Origin: an uncultured Hyphomicrobiales bacterium
GTDB taxonomy: Bacteria > Pseudomonadota > Alphaproteobacteria > Rhizobiales > Beijerinckiaceae
Reading direction: 5' to 3'
DNA: 7,854 nucleotides
NCBI GenBank assembly: GCA_903916165.1
Contig: CAIWVR010000433.1
Location: forward strand, 1 to 7,854
The notes beneath the pieces were generated by a model. The model was not told the DNA's origin, made no database searches, and saw only the letters and a list, made by a program, of their open reading frames with translations. Position 1 is the stretch's first letter. The number at the start of each line of letters is the position of its first letter. This document shows, in pieces, positions 1-6,158 of the stretch. The position numbers and the translations under genes are program-made.

Positions 1-166
1 GTCGGCGCTTTGGCTGGTGCCGGGCATCGCTTCGCTGATCCTGTTCGCTTTTCTTCTGACGCGCGTCGACTCAGCCTTCGCCGGGCGCGACCGCTGGGAC
101 CTGATCGGGGCGGCGCTCTGCATCGCTGGCGCGCTTGTCATCATCGGCGCGCCGCGCGGCACCTGA
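1..166 (+). CDS. ynfA: YnfA/UPF0060 family small membrane protein, 3' part, apparently with an internal in-frame deletion
   Basis: Only the C-terminal 54 codons lie in the window; the reading frame starts at base 2 and stops with TGA at 164-166. The visible protein has one hydrophobic stretch starting [13 protein letters not shown], then [10 protein letters not shown], then [14 protein letters not shown] and a second hydrophobic stretch. These match two parts of the YnfA family, small inner-membrane proteins of about 108 residues with four membrane segments, related to small multidrug transporters. In known members, roughly 25 residues containing the YAAYGG motif and the third membrane segment lie between SAFAGR and DRWD. 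Here the two parts are joined directly and the frame is kept. The product would have an odd number of membrane segments and its C-terminus on the opposite side, so it is probably non-functional or altered. An assembly error is possible. Family assignment is fairly sure; loss of function is inferred. Confidence 0.72.
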   Translation, partial: SALWLVPGIASLILFAFLLTRVDSAFAGRDRWDLIGAALCIAGALVIIGAPRGT

Positions 167-207
167 ACGTCTTGCTCCCGACATACTTGCAATGCTAACG
201 CTGGCTC

Positions 208-789
208 ATGTTCAAACGCCTCTATCACTGGACGCTTTCGCTTGCCGAAAGCTCGCGCGCAACCTGGGCCCTGGCGACCATCGCCTTCGCCGAAAGCTCG
301 TTCTTTCCGATTCCGCCCGACGTTATCCTCGTGCCGATGTCTCTGGCGCGGCCCAAGCGCGCGTATTTTTATGCGGGCATCTGCACGCTCGCCTCGGTGG
401 CGGGCGGCATTCTGGGCTATGCCATCGGCTGGCTCTTGTGGGATTCGGTCGGAAGCTGGCTGATCAACCTGTATGGCTACGCCTCCCGCATGGATACGGT
501 GAAGGCCGGCTATGACCAGTGGGGCTGGCTGTTCATTCTGGTGAAGGGGCTGACGCCCATCCCCTACAAGCTCGTGACCATCGTGTCCGGCCTGCTTGCC
601 TATAATTTCCCGCTCTTTGTCGCCCTGTCACTGGTCACGCGCGGCGCGCGGTTCTTCATCCTCGCAGGACTGCTGACCAAATTCGGTGGCCCGATCAAGG
701 ACCTGCTGGAGCGCCATTTCGCGACGTTCATGATCGGCGTTGTCGTGATGATCGTCGGCGGTTTCTGGCTGGCTGGAAAAATGTTCTGA
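208..789 (+). CDS. YqaA/DedA-type (SNARE-associated, VTT domain) inner-membrane protein
   Basis: This 193-residue protein is hydrophobic over most of its length and carries hallmarks of the DedA/YqaA superfamily. Near the N-terminus it has Glu29 followed by FPIPPDV (33-39), then a glycine-rich hydrophobic segment (about 58-77). Next come KGLTPIPYK (113-121), a re-entrant-loop-like hydrophobic stretch, and an arginine pair (Arg145, Arg148) within VTRGARFF. The C-terminus ends in a strong membrane segment (about 173-189). DedA proteins are implicated in lipid flipping, membrane homeostasis and proton-dependent stress resistance; the substrate here is unknown. The acidic residues (Glu29, Asp38) and the arginines are candidates for the functionally important residues of the family. 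No strong Shine-Dalgarno sequence precedes the ATG, but this start leaves a full N-terminus. The stop overlaps the dsbB start by one base (TGATG), so the two are probably translated together. Family is clear; precise role is not. Confidence 0.88.
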   Translation: MFKRLYHWTLSLAESSRATWALATIAFAESSFFPIPPDVILVPMSLARPKRAYFYAGICTLASVAGGILGYAIGWLLWDSVGSWLINLYGYASRMDTVKAGYDQWGWLFILVKGLTPIPYKLVTIVSGLLAYNFPLFVALSLVTRGARFFILAGLLTKFGGPIKDLLERHFATFMIGVVVMIVGGFWLAGKMF

Positions 790-1277
790 TGCTGCGCCAC
801 GCCACGCCGCTGCGCGCTGCGCTGGCGATCACGCTGGTCGCCTTCGCCACCATCGCGGGCGCGTGGATTTTCGAAGCCTTCGGCTATCTGCCGTGCGAAC
901 TCTGCCTGAAGCAACGCTGGGCCTATTATCTGGGCGTGCCGCTCGCGGCGCTGACGGCCCTTCTCGCCACGCGCAGCGACACGCTCGCGCGCCCGCTGCT
1001 CTGGCTGCTCGCGCTGCTGTTTGCCGGCAGCATGGCATTCGGGATCTATCATGCGGGCGTCGAATGGGGCTTCTGGCCGGGCCCGACAGCCTGCACGGGG
1101 GCAGCGACCGCTGCCGGCAGCATGGATGATTTCATGAAGCAGTTGCAGGCCACGCAAGTCGTGCAATGTGACAAGGTCGCGATCCGCATTCTCGGCCTGT
1201 CGCTGGCCGGCTGGAACGTCGTGATCTCGGCCGCCCTAGCCATGCTCGCCGTGACCGGCGCGCGCGCAAGGGTTTAG
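789..1277 (+). CDS. dsbB: Disulfide bond formation protein B (quinone-linked thiol oxidase)
   Basis: DsbB reoxidises the periplasmic dithiol oxidase DsbA and passes the electrons to ubiquinone in the inner membrane. The 162-residue protein has the usual four membrane segments (roughly 10-28, 44-60, 68-88 and 132-157). Both redox cysteine pairs are present. The first is PCELC (Cys36 and Cys39), just after the first membrane helix and followed by Arg43, at the position of the quinone-interacting arginine of E. coli DsbB (Arg48). The second is Cys102 and Cys127 in the second periplasmic loop. The start is the ATG overlapping the YqaA stop, which indicates translational coupling. Its TAG stop overlaps by four bases the stop of convergent rlmN, leaving no room for a separate terminator. 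No dsbA gene is in the window. Function is secure from the cysteine layout. Confidence 0.95.
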   Translation: MLRHATPLRAALAITLVAFATIAGAWIFEAFGYLPCELCLKQRWAYYLGVPLAALTALLATRSDTLARPLLWLLALLFAGSMAFGIYHAGVEWGFWPGPTACTGAATAAGSMDDFMKQLQATQVVQCDKVAIRILGLSLAGWNVVISAALAMLAVTGARARV

Positions 1278-2509
1278 GGCGCAGCTGCCGCCTCGTCCTC
1301 ATCATCGAGCGCCAGACGCGCCCGCGCCCGCAGCTTTTCCGTCTCGCTCTTCAACTGCCCGCAAGCGGCGAGAATGTCGCGACCGCGCGGCGTGCGCACG
1401 GGGCTCGCATAGCCCGCATTGAAGACGATGTCGGAAAACTCCTCGATCGTCTCCCAGTCCGAACATTCATATGGCGTGCCGGGCCAGGGATTGAACGGGA
1501 TCAGGTTGATCTTCGCGGGAATGCCCTTCAGCAGCCGCACCAGCTGGCGCGCCTCGGCGGGTGAATCATTGACGCCCTTGAGCATCACATATTCGAAGGT
1601 GATGCGGCGCGCGTTCGAGGCACCGGGATAGTTGCGGCAGGCGTCGAGCAGGTCTTTCAGCGGATATTTCTTGTTCAGCGGAACGAGCTTGTTGCGCAGC
1701 TCGTCATTGGTGGCATGAAGCGAAATGGCGAGCATGGTGCCCGCCGCCTCGCCCAGCGGCGAAATCTGCGGCACGACGCCCGACGTCGACACCGTGATGC
1801 GGCGCTTCGACAGCGAAAGTCCATCACCGTCGGTGAGCACGCCGATGGCATCCGTCACATGGTCGATATTATAGAGCGGCTCGCCCATGCCCATGAAGAC
1901 CACGTTCGACACCGGGCGCACGCCCTCGCCGACCGGGATCAGGCCCTGGTCATCGGGCCGCGTCTGGCCCGGGAAATCGCCCAGCATGTCGCGCGCGACG
2001 ACGAGCTGCTGCACGATCTCCTGCGCCGACAGGTTGCGCACGAGCTTCTGCGTGCCGGTGTGGCAGAAGGTGCAGGTCAGAGTGCAGCCGACCTGGCTTG
2101 AAATGCACAAAGTGCCGCGATCACGTTCGGGAATATAGACGCATTCGATTTCCGCGCCCTTGTCGCGCGCGTCGACCGGGGGCATCCGGATCAGCCATTT
2201 GCGCGTGCCGTCCTTCGACAGCTGCGCGGCAACGACCTGCGGGCGCGACAGCGAGTAGCTCTCGGCGAGCCTCGCGCGCAGCACTTTCGAGACGTTCAGC
2301 ATGGCGTCGAAGGAACTCGCGCCCTGAAAATAGATCCAGTGCCAGAGCTGGCCCACCCGCATCCGCTGCTCGCGCTCGGGCACGCCAATGGCGCCCAGCG
2401 CCGCCGCGAGCTGCACGCGCGTCAGCCCGACGAGCGAGGGCTTCGCCGGCGCGGGAGCGTCGAGGTTTGTTTCAGGCGCAATGTCGGTCGTGGCGGCGAT
2501 GTCGGTCAT
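1274..2509 (-). CDS. rlmN: Dual-specificity RNA methyltransferase RlmN (23S rRNA A2503 C2-methyltransferase)
   Basis: RlmN is a cytoplasmic radical-SAM enzyme that methylates C2 of A2503 in 23S rRNA and, in E. coli, A37 of some tRNAs. The 411-residue protein shows the radical-SAM cluster motif CxxxCxxC at Cys142, Cys146 and Cys149, preceded by Cys135 at the spacing of E. coli Cys118. The SAM-binding MGMGEP motif is at 206-211. The conserved Cys383 (in AACGQL) corresponds to the methyl-carrying Cys355 of E. coli. The N-terminal accessory helical domain (about 28-100, with LWHWIY at 55-60) is intact. The length exceeds the 384 residues of E. coli because of a longer leader and an acidic, alanine-rich tail. 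The first 12 codons look like two copies of an 18-base unit. The gene lies 60 bases downstream of the NDUFAF5-like gene on the same strand, so it may be cotranscribed. It ends convergent with dsbB. Confidence 0.96.
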   Translation of the reverse strand: MTDIAATTDIAPETNLDAPAPAKPSLVGLTRVQLAAALGAIGVPEREQRMRVGQLWHWIYFQGASSFDAMLNVSKVLRARLAESYSLSRPQVVAAQLSKDGTRKWLIRMPPVDARDKGAEIECVYIPERDRGTLCISSQVGCTLTCTFCHTGTQKLVRNLSAQEIVQQLVVARDMLGDFPGQTRPDDQGLIPVGEGVRPVSNVVFMGMGEPLYNIDHVTDAIGVLTDGDGLSLSKRRITVSTSGVVPQISPLGEAAGTMLAISLHATNDELRNKLVPLNKKYPLKDLLDACRNYPGASNARRITFEYVMLKGVNDSPAEARQLVRLLKGIPAKINLIPFNPWPGTPYECSDWETIEEFSDIVFNAGYASPVRTPRGRDILAACGQLKSETEKLRARARLALDDEDEAAAAP

Positions 2510-2569
2510 GGGCGCGGCTCATAGCAGGTTTTGGCTGGACGGGCGAGCGCGGCACAAAAGCCTGAGCCG

Positions 2570-3448
2570 TCACACCTTCCGCTCGACCGCGCCCAGCGCA
2601 TCGGCCAACCGCGCCTTGGCGCTGCCCGGCTGCAGCGGCTTCTGCTGGCTCTCGTGCGGTGCCCAGCCCGACAGCCAGACGAAGTCGAAGGTCGCGCGCA
2701 GCCGCCCGTCCGGATCAGCAAAGCGCGACTGGTAGATTTCAGCCGCCCGCATCAGCACGGCCCGGCGCAGCGGGCGGGGGTCGCGGGCGACAAGCGCATT
2801 GGTCGCGCCCATGCCGCGCAGGTCGCGCAGCAGGCCGAACATCGACGAATAGCGAACCGTCAGCGTGTCGACGTCGGTCACTGGCAGGGCAAAGCCCGCG
2901 CGTTGCAGCAGACTGCCCATGTCGCGCAGGTCGGCGAAGGGCGCGACGCGCGGCGAGACACCACCGGTGATCGCCTCCTCGGCTTCCGCAAGGGCCAGCC
3001 GCAGCTCCTGCAGGCTTTGGCCACCGATCAGGCAGCCCATGAACAGGCCATCGGCCGCCAGCACGCGCCTGATCTGCACCAGCGCGCCGGGCAGGTCATT
3101 GACGCCCTGCAGGGCGAGCGCCGAGACCACCAGGTCGAAGGAGGCCGGCGCGAAGGGCAGCGCCTCCTCGTCGGCCACCAGCCGCACGCCGCCGTCCAGA
3201 GCGGCTGGCACAGGCCCGGCATGGACCAGCAGCGCAGATGGACGCGAGGTCAGCGCCTGCATGAGTGCGGGGCCCGGCGTGCCGAGATCGAGCACGCGCG
3301 GAAACGGCCGCAGGATGGCCGACAGCCGCTCGGGAAATTCCGCCGCTATATGATCGAGCAGGAAGGACGCGGCACCCTGCGCATGGGCGCGGGCCAGCCG
3401 CAGGCGGGCGAGGGGGCGGTCGAAGACAATGTGGGCGGGCGCGGACAT
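2570..3448 (-). CDS. NDUFAF5/BioC-like class I SAM-methyltransferase-fold protein
   Basis: The product is a 292-residue methyltransferase-fold protein. It resembles human NDUFAF5, the complex I assembly factor that hydroxylates an arginine of NDUFS7, over most of its length. Shared signatures are VFDRPL near the N-terminus (8-13), VADEEALPF (91-99), FDLVVSALALQGVNDLP (104-120), an IGGQSLQELR segment (141-150), the MFGLLRDLRGMGATNA block (203-218) and WAPHES near the end (262-267). The glycine-rich SAM loop is atypical: DLGTPGPAL (54-62) instead of DLGCGxG. The acidic residue expected at the end of the second strand is missing (LLVHAGPVP, 73-81). The start chosen is the ATG at 3448, where family similarity begins. 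A longer frame reaches 3598, but that extension is unlike the family and overlaps comF. BioC is an alternative label, but no biotin genes are nearby. The fold is sure; chemistry and substrate are inferred. Confidence 0.85.
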   Translation of the reverse strand: MSAPAHIVFDRPLARLRLARAHAQGAASFLLDHIAAEFPERLSAILRPFPRVLDLGTPGPALMQALTSRPSALLVHAGPVPAALDGGVRLVADEEALPFAPASFDLVVSALALQGVNDLPGALVQIRRVLAADGLFMGCLIGGQSLQELRLALAEAEEAITGGVSPRVAPFADLRDMGSLLQRAGFALPVTDVDTLTVRYSSMFGLLRDLRGMGATNALVARDPRPLRRAVLMRAAEIYQSRFADPDGRLRATFDFVWLSGWAPHESQQKPLQPGSAKARLADALGAVERKV

Positions 3449-3524
3449 GCCAGCCTTATGGCGCGACAGGCACCGATAATCCACCCCGCTTCCACTTGTC
3501 TGCCAGCCATGCCAAGCTTGAGCC
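3449..3524. promoter_or_regulatory. Divergent intergenic region between the NDUFAF5-like gene and comF
   Basis: These 76 bases separate two genes transcribed away from each other, so promoters for both the minus-strand pair and the plus-strand comF-to-rsuA run are expected here. I could not identify a convincing -35/-10 pair in either direction. GATTAT, read on the minus strand at about 3477-3482, is a weak -10 candidate without a good partner. The functional claim rests on gene arrangement only. Confidence 0.4.
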
Positions 3525-4361
3525 ATGCCGCAGGTGGAGCCCCATGACGCCCACGATGCACCGGCCCCGAAGCTAACGGGATTCGCCGGCAGGCTCACGG
3601 CGATTCCTTTTCCGGGGCGCTGGCTAACGGCGATTCCTTTCCACGCCTCGCGCCTCGTCGATCTCGCCTATCCGCCCTGCTGCCTCGCCTGCAAGGCGGC
3701 GGTCGATGCCGCCGGGACGCTTTGTCCCGCCTGCTGGGTCGCGATGCCCTTCATCGAGCGGCCGTTCTGCGAGCGGCTGGGGACGCCCTTCGCGCAGGAT
3801 CTCGGCGCGGGCCTGCTGTCGCCCGCCGCCGCCGCCGATCCGCCGGTGTTTGCCCGGGCAAGGGCTGTCACGACCTATGACGAGGGCCCGGCGCGGCGTC
3901 TCGTGCAGCGCCTGAAATATGCAGATCGGCTCGACCTCGCGCCCGCCATGGCGCGCTGGATGGCGCGTGCGGGCTCTGAGCTGACCGCCGAAGCCGACAT
4001 GGTGGTGCCGGTGCCGCTGCACCGGTGGCGCCTGTGGACGCGGCGCTTCAACCAGGCCGCCCTGCTGGCGCAGGGCGTCGCCCGCCAGTGCGCCCTGCCC
4101 TATGCGCCGCTGGCGCTGACGCGCGTCCGCCGCACCCGCCCGCAGGTCGGGCTGACGCGCGAGGCCCGCGCCGCCAATGTGCAGGGCGCGTTCAGACTCG
4201 CCCGCGATGCTGGACCGCAGGTGTCGGGTGCCCGCGTGCTGCTGGTGGACGACGTGCTGACATCCGGGGCGACGCTGAACGCGGCCGCCCGGGTTCTGCT
4301 GCGCGCAGGCGCGACCCGCGTCGACGTGCTCACCTTTGCGCGGGTTGTGACGGGGCCGTGA
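3525..4361 (+). CDS. comF: ComF family protein (phosphoribosyltransferase-like)
   Basis: ComF proteins combine an N-terminal zinc-ribbon-like region with a type I phosphoribosyltransferase fold. In naturally competent bacteria ComF is needed for DNA uptake, but many non-competent species carry it and its reaction is unsettled. The 278-residue product has a cysteine cluster (Cys52, Cys53, Cys56, Cys67, Cys70, Cys82); the last expected cysteine is replaced by Leu85 in CERLGTPF. It also has LKYADRLDLA (130-139), VPVPLH (161-166), RFNQAALLA (174-182), the family signature RPQVGLTREARAANV (205-219), and the PRPP-binding loop VLLVDDVLTSGAT (238-250). The start is ATG 3525, because no ATG, GTG or TTG lies in frame between the repeat and the cysteine cluster. 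This gives an unusual leader of about 45 residues containing a repeated LTAIPF. The upstream neighbour is divergent; grxC follows after 38 bases. Confidence 0.9.
   Translation: MPQVEPHDAHDAPAPKLTGFAGRLTAIPFPGRWLTAIPFHASRLVDLAYPPCCLACKAAVDAAGTLCPACWVAMPFIERPFCERLGTPFAQDLGAGLLSPAAAADPPVFARARAVTTYDEGPARRLVQRLKYADRLDLAPAMARWMARAGSELTAEADMVVPVPLHRWRLWTRRFNQAALLAQGVARQCALPYAPLALTRVRRTRPQVGLTREARAANVQGAFRLARDAGPQVSGARVLLVDDVLTSGATLNAAARVLLRAGATRVDVLTFARVVTGP
3571..3641 (+). repeat. Short direct repeats and a hairpin inside the 5' coding part of comF
   Basis: Two units with 18 of 19 bases identical (GGCTmACGGCGATTCCTTT, where m is C or A) start at 3592 and 3622, exactly 30 bases apart. They therefore stay in frame and encode LTAIPF twice. 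A shorter partial copy, GCTAACGG followed by GATTC, starts at 3572. In addition, GGATTCGCCG at 3579-3588 can pair with CGGCGATTCC at 3598-3607 with a single mismatch across a 9-base loop. The element may be a local duplication or a small REP-like insertion that became coding. What it is remains an inference; the repeats and the stem are directly visible. Confidence 0.7.
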
Positions 4362-4387
4362 CAGGCCGTATAAGGATGCCGATCAAC

Positions 4388-4392
4388 AAGGA
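4388..4392 (+). promoter_or_regulatory. Shine-Dalgarno sequence of grxC
   Basis: AAGGA lies seven bases before the ATG at 4400. It favours that start over the in-frame ATG at 4376, which would add eight residues (MPINKDQT) absent from typical glutaredoxins. Confidence 0.7.
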
Positions 4393-4399
4393 CCAGACC

Positions 4400-4657
4400 A
4401 TGCAGTCCGTGACCATCTACACCAAGGCGACTTGCGGCTATTGCCAGCGCGCCAAGATGCTCCTCACCCGGAAGAACGTGCCCTTCACCGAAATCCCCGT
4501 CGATGGCGATGCCACAAGGCAGCAGGAAATGAGCCAGCGCGCGGGCGGCGGCTGGACCGTCCCGCAGATCTTCATCGGCGCGCAGCATATCGGCGGCAGC
4601 GACGACCTCCATGCCCTGGAGCGCGCGGGCAAGCTCGACGCGCTCCTGAACGCTTGA
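4400..4657 (+). CDS. grxC: Glutaredoxin 3 (GrxC family)
   Basis: This is a dithiol glutaredoxin of 85 residues, the normal size for bacterial GrxC. It is a cytoplasmic protein that uses glutathione to reduce disulfides and glutathione-protein adducts, for example in ribonucleotide reductase and other thiol enzymes. The active site is CGYC (Cys12 to Cys15) after the first strand. The cis-proline loop is TVPQIFI (53-59, Pro55), and the glutathione-binding GGSDDL motif is at 65-70. The ATG at 4400 is chosen because a good AAGGA site precedes it and the family begins with this short strand; an ATG eight codons earlier is less likely. It sits 38 bases after comF and 7 bases before the DUF1178 gene, an arrangement familiar from rhizobial relatives. 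All key residues are present. Confidence 0.96.
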   Translation: MQSVTIYTKATCGYCQRAKMLLTRKNVPFTEIPVDGDATRQQEMSQRAGGGWTVPQIFIGAQHIGGSDDLHALERAGKLDALLNA

Positions 4658-4664
4658 CCGGCAC

Positions 4665-5141
4665 ATGATCAAATACACCCTCGTCTGCGACGCCTCGCAC
4701 GAATTTGAGAGCTGGTTTCCCGGCAGCGAATCCTATGAGGAGCAGGCGCGGCGCGGGTTCGTGGAATGCCCTTTGTGCCAGTCCACCAAAGTGTCGAAGG
4801 CGATCATGGCACCCCATGTCGCCCGCAAGGATCGCGACGCGGTGCCCGCCCTCGCATCGGTGCCAGCCGTGCCAGCCGTCGCAAGCCCGGCGCAGCCGGT
4901 CGCCCTGCTTGATGAAAAGCAACAGCACCTGCGCGCCATGATCCGCGATCTGCACGAAAAGATCGTCGCCTCCAGCGATGACGTCGGCACCTCCTTCCCC
5001 GAGGAAGCCCGCAAGATGCACGATGGCGAGACACCGCTCCGCTCGATTCGCGGCAAGGCCAGCTTCGAGGAGGCGCGGTCCCTGCTGGACGAGGGCATCC
5101 CGGTCATGCCGATCCCCGATCTTCCTGAAGAGCGGAACTGA
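4665..5141 (+). CDS. DUF1178 family protein, putative zinc-binding
   Basis: This 158-residue soluble protein has the N-terminal pattern typical of DUF1178: an IKYTLVCD start, Cys8 and His12 followed by FESWF, then after QARRGFV the pair Cys35-x-x-Cys38 and the segment STKVSKAIMAP (40-50). The Cys/His arrangement suggests a small zinc ribbon, though no function is established for the family. A proline/alanine-rich linker (about residues 60-84) follows, partly encoded by two adjacent copies of the 9-mer GTGCCAGCC at 4860-4877. The C-terminal half is helical and conserved in the family: LRAMIRDLHEKI (about 87-98), FPEEARKMHDGE and a GIPVMPIPDLP ending. It starts 7 bases after grxC and ends 3 bases before the glycosyltransferase gene, so it is part of the same operon. 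In relatives as I recall them, a nitrilase-type gene usually lies between grxC and this gene; it is absent here. Confidence 0.9.
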   Translation: MIKYTLVCDASHEFESWFPGSESYEEQARRGFVECPLCQSTKVSKAIMAPHVARKDRDAVPALASVPAVPAVASPAQPVALLDEKQQHLRAMIRDLHEKIVASSDDVGTSFPEEARKMHDGETPLRSIRGKASFEEARSLLDEGIPVMPIPDLPEERN

Positions 5142-5144
5142 CAC

Positions 5145-6158
5145 ATGAAACGTCCCGTCTTCCACAGCGCCGCGACGGCCCCCAGCGTCGCGGTGTTCTC
5201 CTTTCAGGAAATCATCGGCGACGGCTTCTACAAACTGCCAGTCCTGCGCAGGCTGCGCGCCGCCTTTCCGGTGGCAAGGATCACCTGGATCACCACGCAT
5301 GATACGGTCTTCGCGCACAAGCTGGCGCCCCTGACAAAGGGCCTGATCGACGAATTTCGCGAGCACAGCGGCATTGGCAACAGCGCCGCGGGCATGATCA
5401 TGCCCTTGCCCTTCTGCGAGCCGTTCTCGCTCATCATCGACACGCAAAGCGTGGTGTTTCGGACCTTGACGCTACGGCGCCTGCCGCATGGAGCCTTCGT
5501 CTCGCCTGCCGCCAAATTCCTGCTCTCGGACTTCAAGCCCGGCCGGGACCGCGTGCGGCCCCGCCACATGGTCGACCGCCTGAACGAGTTGATCGAGCTT
5601 GCCGCCGGCCCGGTGAGGACCGAGCTGCCGCCCATCTTTGTTCCCGCCGATCTCGTCGCGCGCGCCACGCTGGCCCTGCCCGAAGGTCCCCGTTACATCG
5701 CGCTGGCACCGGGTGCCGGCAATCGCGTGAAATGCTGGCCACTCGACAATTTTATCGCGCTGGCGCAAGCGCTGCAGGCGCAGGGCTATACGCCCGCCTT
5801 CGTGATCGGCCCGAACGAGACGGAATGGGTCGCGCCCTTGCGCGCGGCAGTGCCCGGAGCGCTGTTTCCCGAACAGGCCACATGCTGGGAGCCGGGCTTC
5901 TCGCCCCTGCGCACAATGGCCATTGCAGGGCGCTGCGCGGCGGCGGTCGCCAATGATGCGGGCGTCAGCCACATGTTCGGTGCCGCCGACATTCCGCTGC
6001 TGACGCTCTATGGTCCCACTGATTCGGAAAAATTCCGGCCGCGCGTCACCCATGGACGCGTGCTGCGCGCCAGCGATTATGGCTCGCAGGAAACACGCGC
6101 CATTCCGCTCGATGCGGTGCTGGCCAACCTGAACATGCTGCTCGAAGGGCGGACTTGA
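5145..6158 (+). CDS. Glycosyltransferase family 9 (heptosyltransferase-like) protein
   Basis: The 337-residue protein has the two-lobed GT-B layout of family 9, which includes the ADP-heptose:LPS heptosyltransferases. In the N-terminal lobe, a strand (VAVFSF) leads into EIIGDGFYKLPVLRRLRAAF (22-41); Asp26 occupies the place of the catalytic aspartate that follows glycine in WaaC-like enzymes. In the C-terminal lobe are APGAGNRVKCWPLDNF (188-203), the usual nucleotide-sugar-binding start, and ANDAGVSHMFGAADIPLLTL (269-288) leading to the YGPTD loop, the strongest signature of the family. The sugar and acceptor cannot be read from the sequence; an LPS core or another envelope glycan is the likeliest target. 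No other LPS genes are visible nearby. It starts 3 bases after DUF1178, and its stop overlaps the next start by one base (TGATG). Family is confident, substrate unknown. Confidence 0.85.
   Translation: MKRPVFHSAATAPSVAVFSFQEIIGDGFYKLPVLRRLRAAFPVARITWITTHDTVFAHKLAPLTKGLIDEFREHSGIGNSAAGMIMPLPFCEPFSLIIDTQSVVFRTLTLRRLPHGAFVSPAAKFLLSDFKPGRDRVRPRHMVDRLNELIELAAGPVRTELPPIFVPADLVARATLALPEGPRYIALAPGAGNRVKCWPLDNFIALAQALQAQGYTPAFVIGPNETEWVAPLRAAVPGALFPEQATCWEPGFSPLRTMAIAGRCAAAVANDAGVSHMFGAADIPLLTLYGPTDSEKFRPRVTHGRVLRASDYGSQETRAIPLDAVLANLNMLLEGRT

Noticed and set aside
167..207. Possible promoter (TTGCTC at 172-177) ahead of the YqaA gene
   Set aside because: No -10 hexamer at proper spacing could be found; the 41-base gap may simply be crossed by read-through from ynfA.
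600..1166. Minus-strand open frame of 188 codons opposite YqaA and dsbB
   Set aside because: It is antisense to two clear membrane-protein genes, and its arginine-rich low-complexity product has no family signature.
2515..2569. Inverted repeat CGGCTCA / TGAGCCG spanning the gap between the NDUFAF5-like gene and rlmN
   Set aside because: The arms are only 7 bp with a 41-base spacer and no T-run, so it is not convincing as a terminator or operator.
2531..3547. Long plus-strand open frame of 338 codons opposite the NDUFAF5-like gene
   Set aside because: Its product is arginine-, glutamine- and histidine-rich without recognisable motifs, as expected for an antisense frame in GC-rich DNA. The opposite strand encodes a clear family member.
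3449..3598. Fifty-codon N-terminal extension of the NDUFAF5-like gene starting at 3598
   Set aside because: The extension shows no family similarity, would overlap the start of divergent comF and would use up the only intergenic space. The ATG at 3448 fits the family start.
4025..4399. Upstream extension of the grxC frame back to 4025
   Set aside because: It is an out-of-frame reading of comF; a good Shine-Dalgarno sequence and the family length support the start at 4400.
4572..5447. Long minus-strand open frame of 291 codons across grxC, DUF1178 and the start of the GT9 gene
   Set aside because: It runs antisense to three recognisable genes and shows no known motif; GC-rich codon bias produces such frames by chance.
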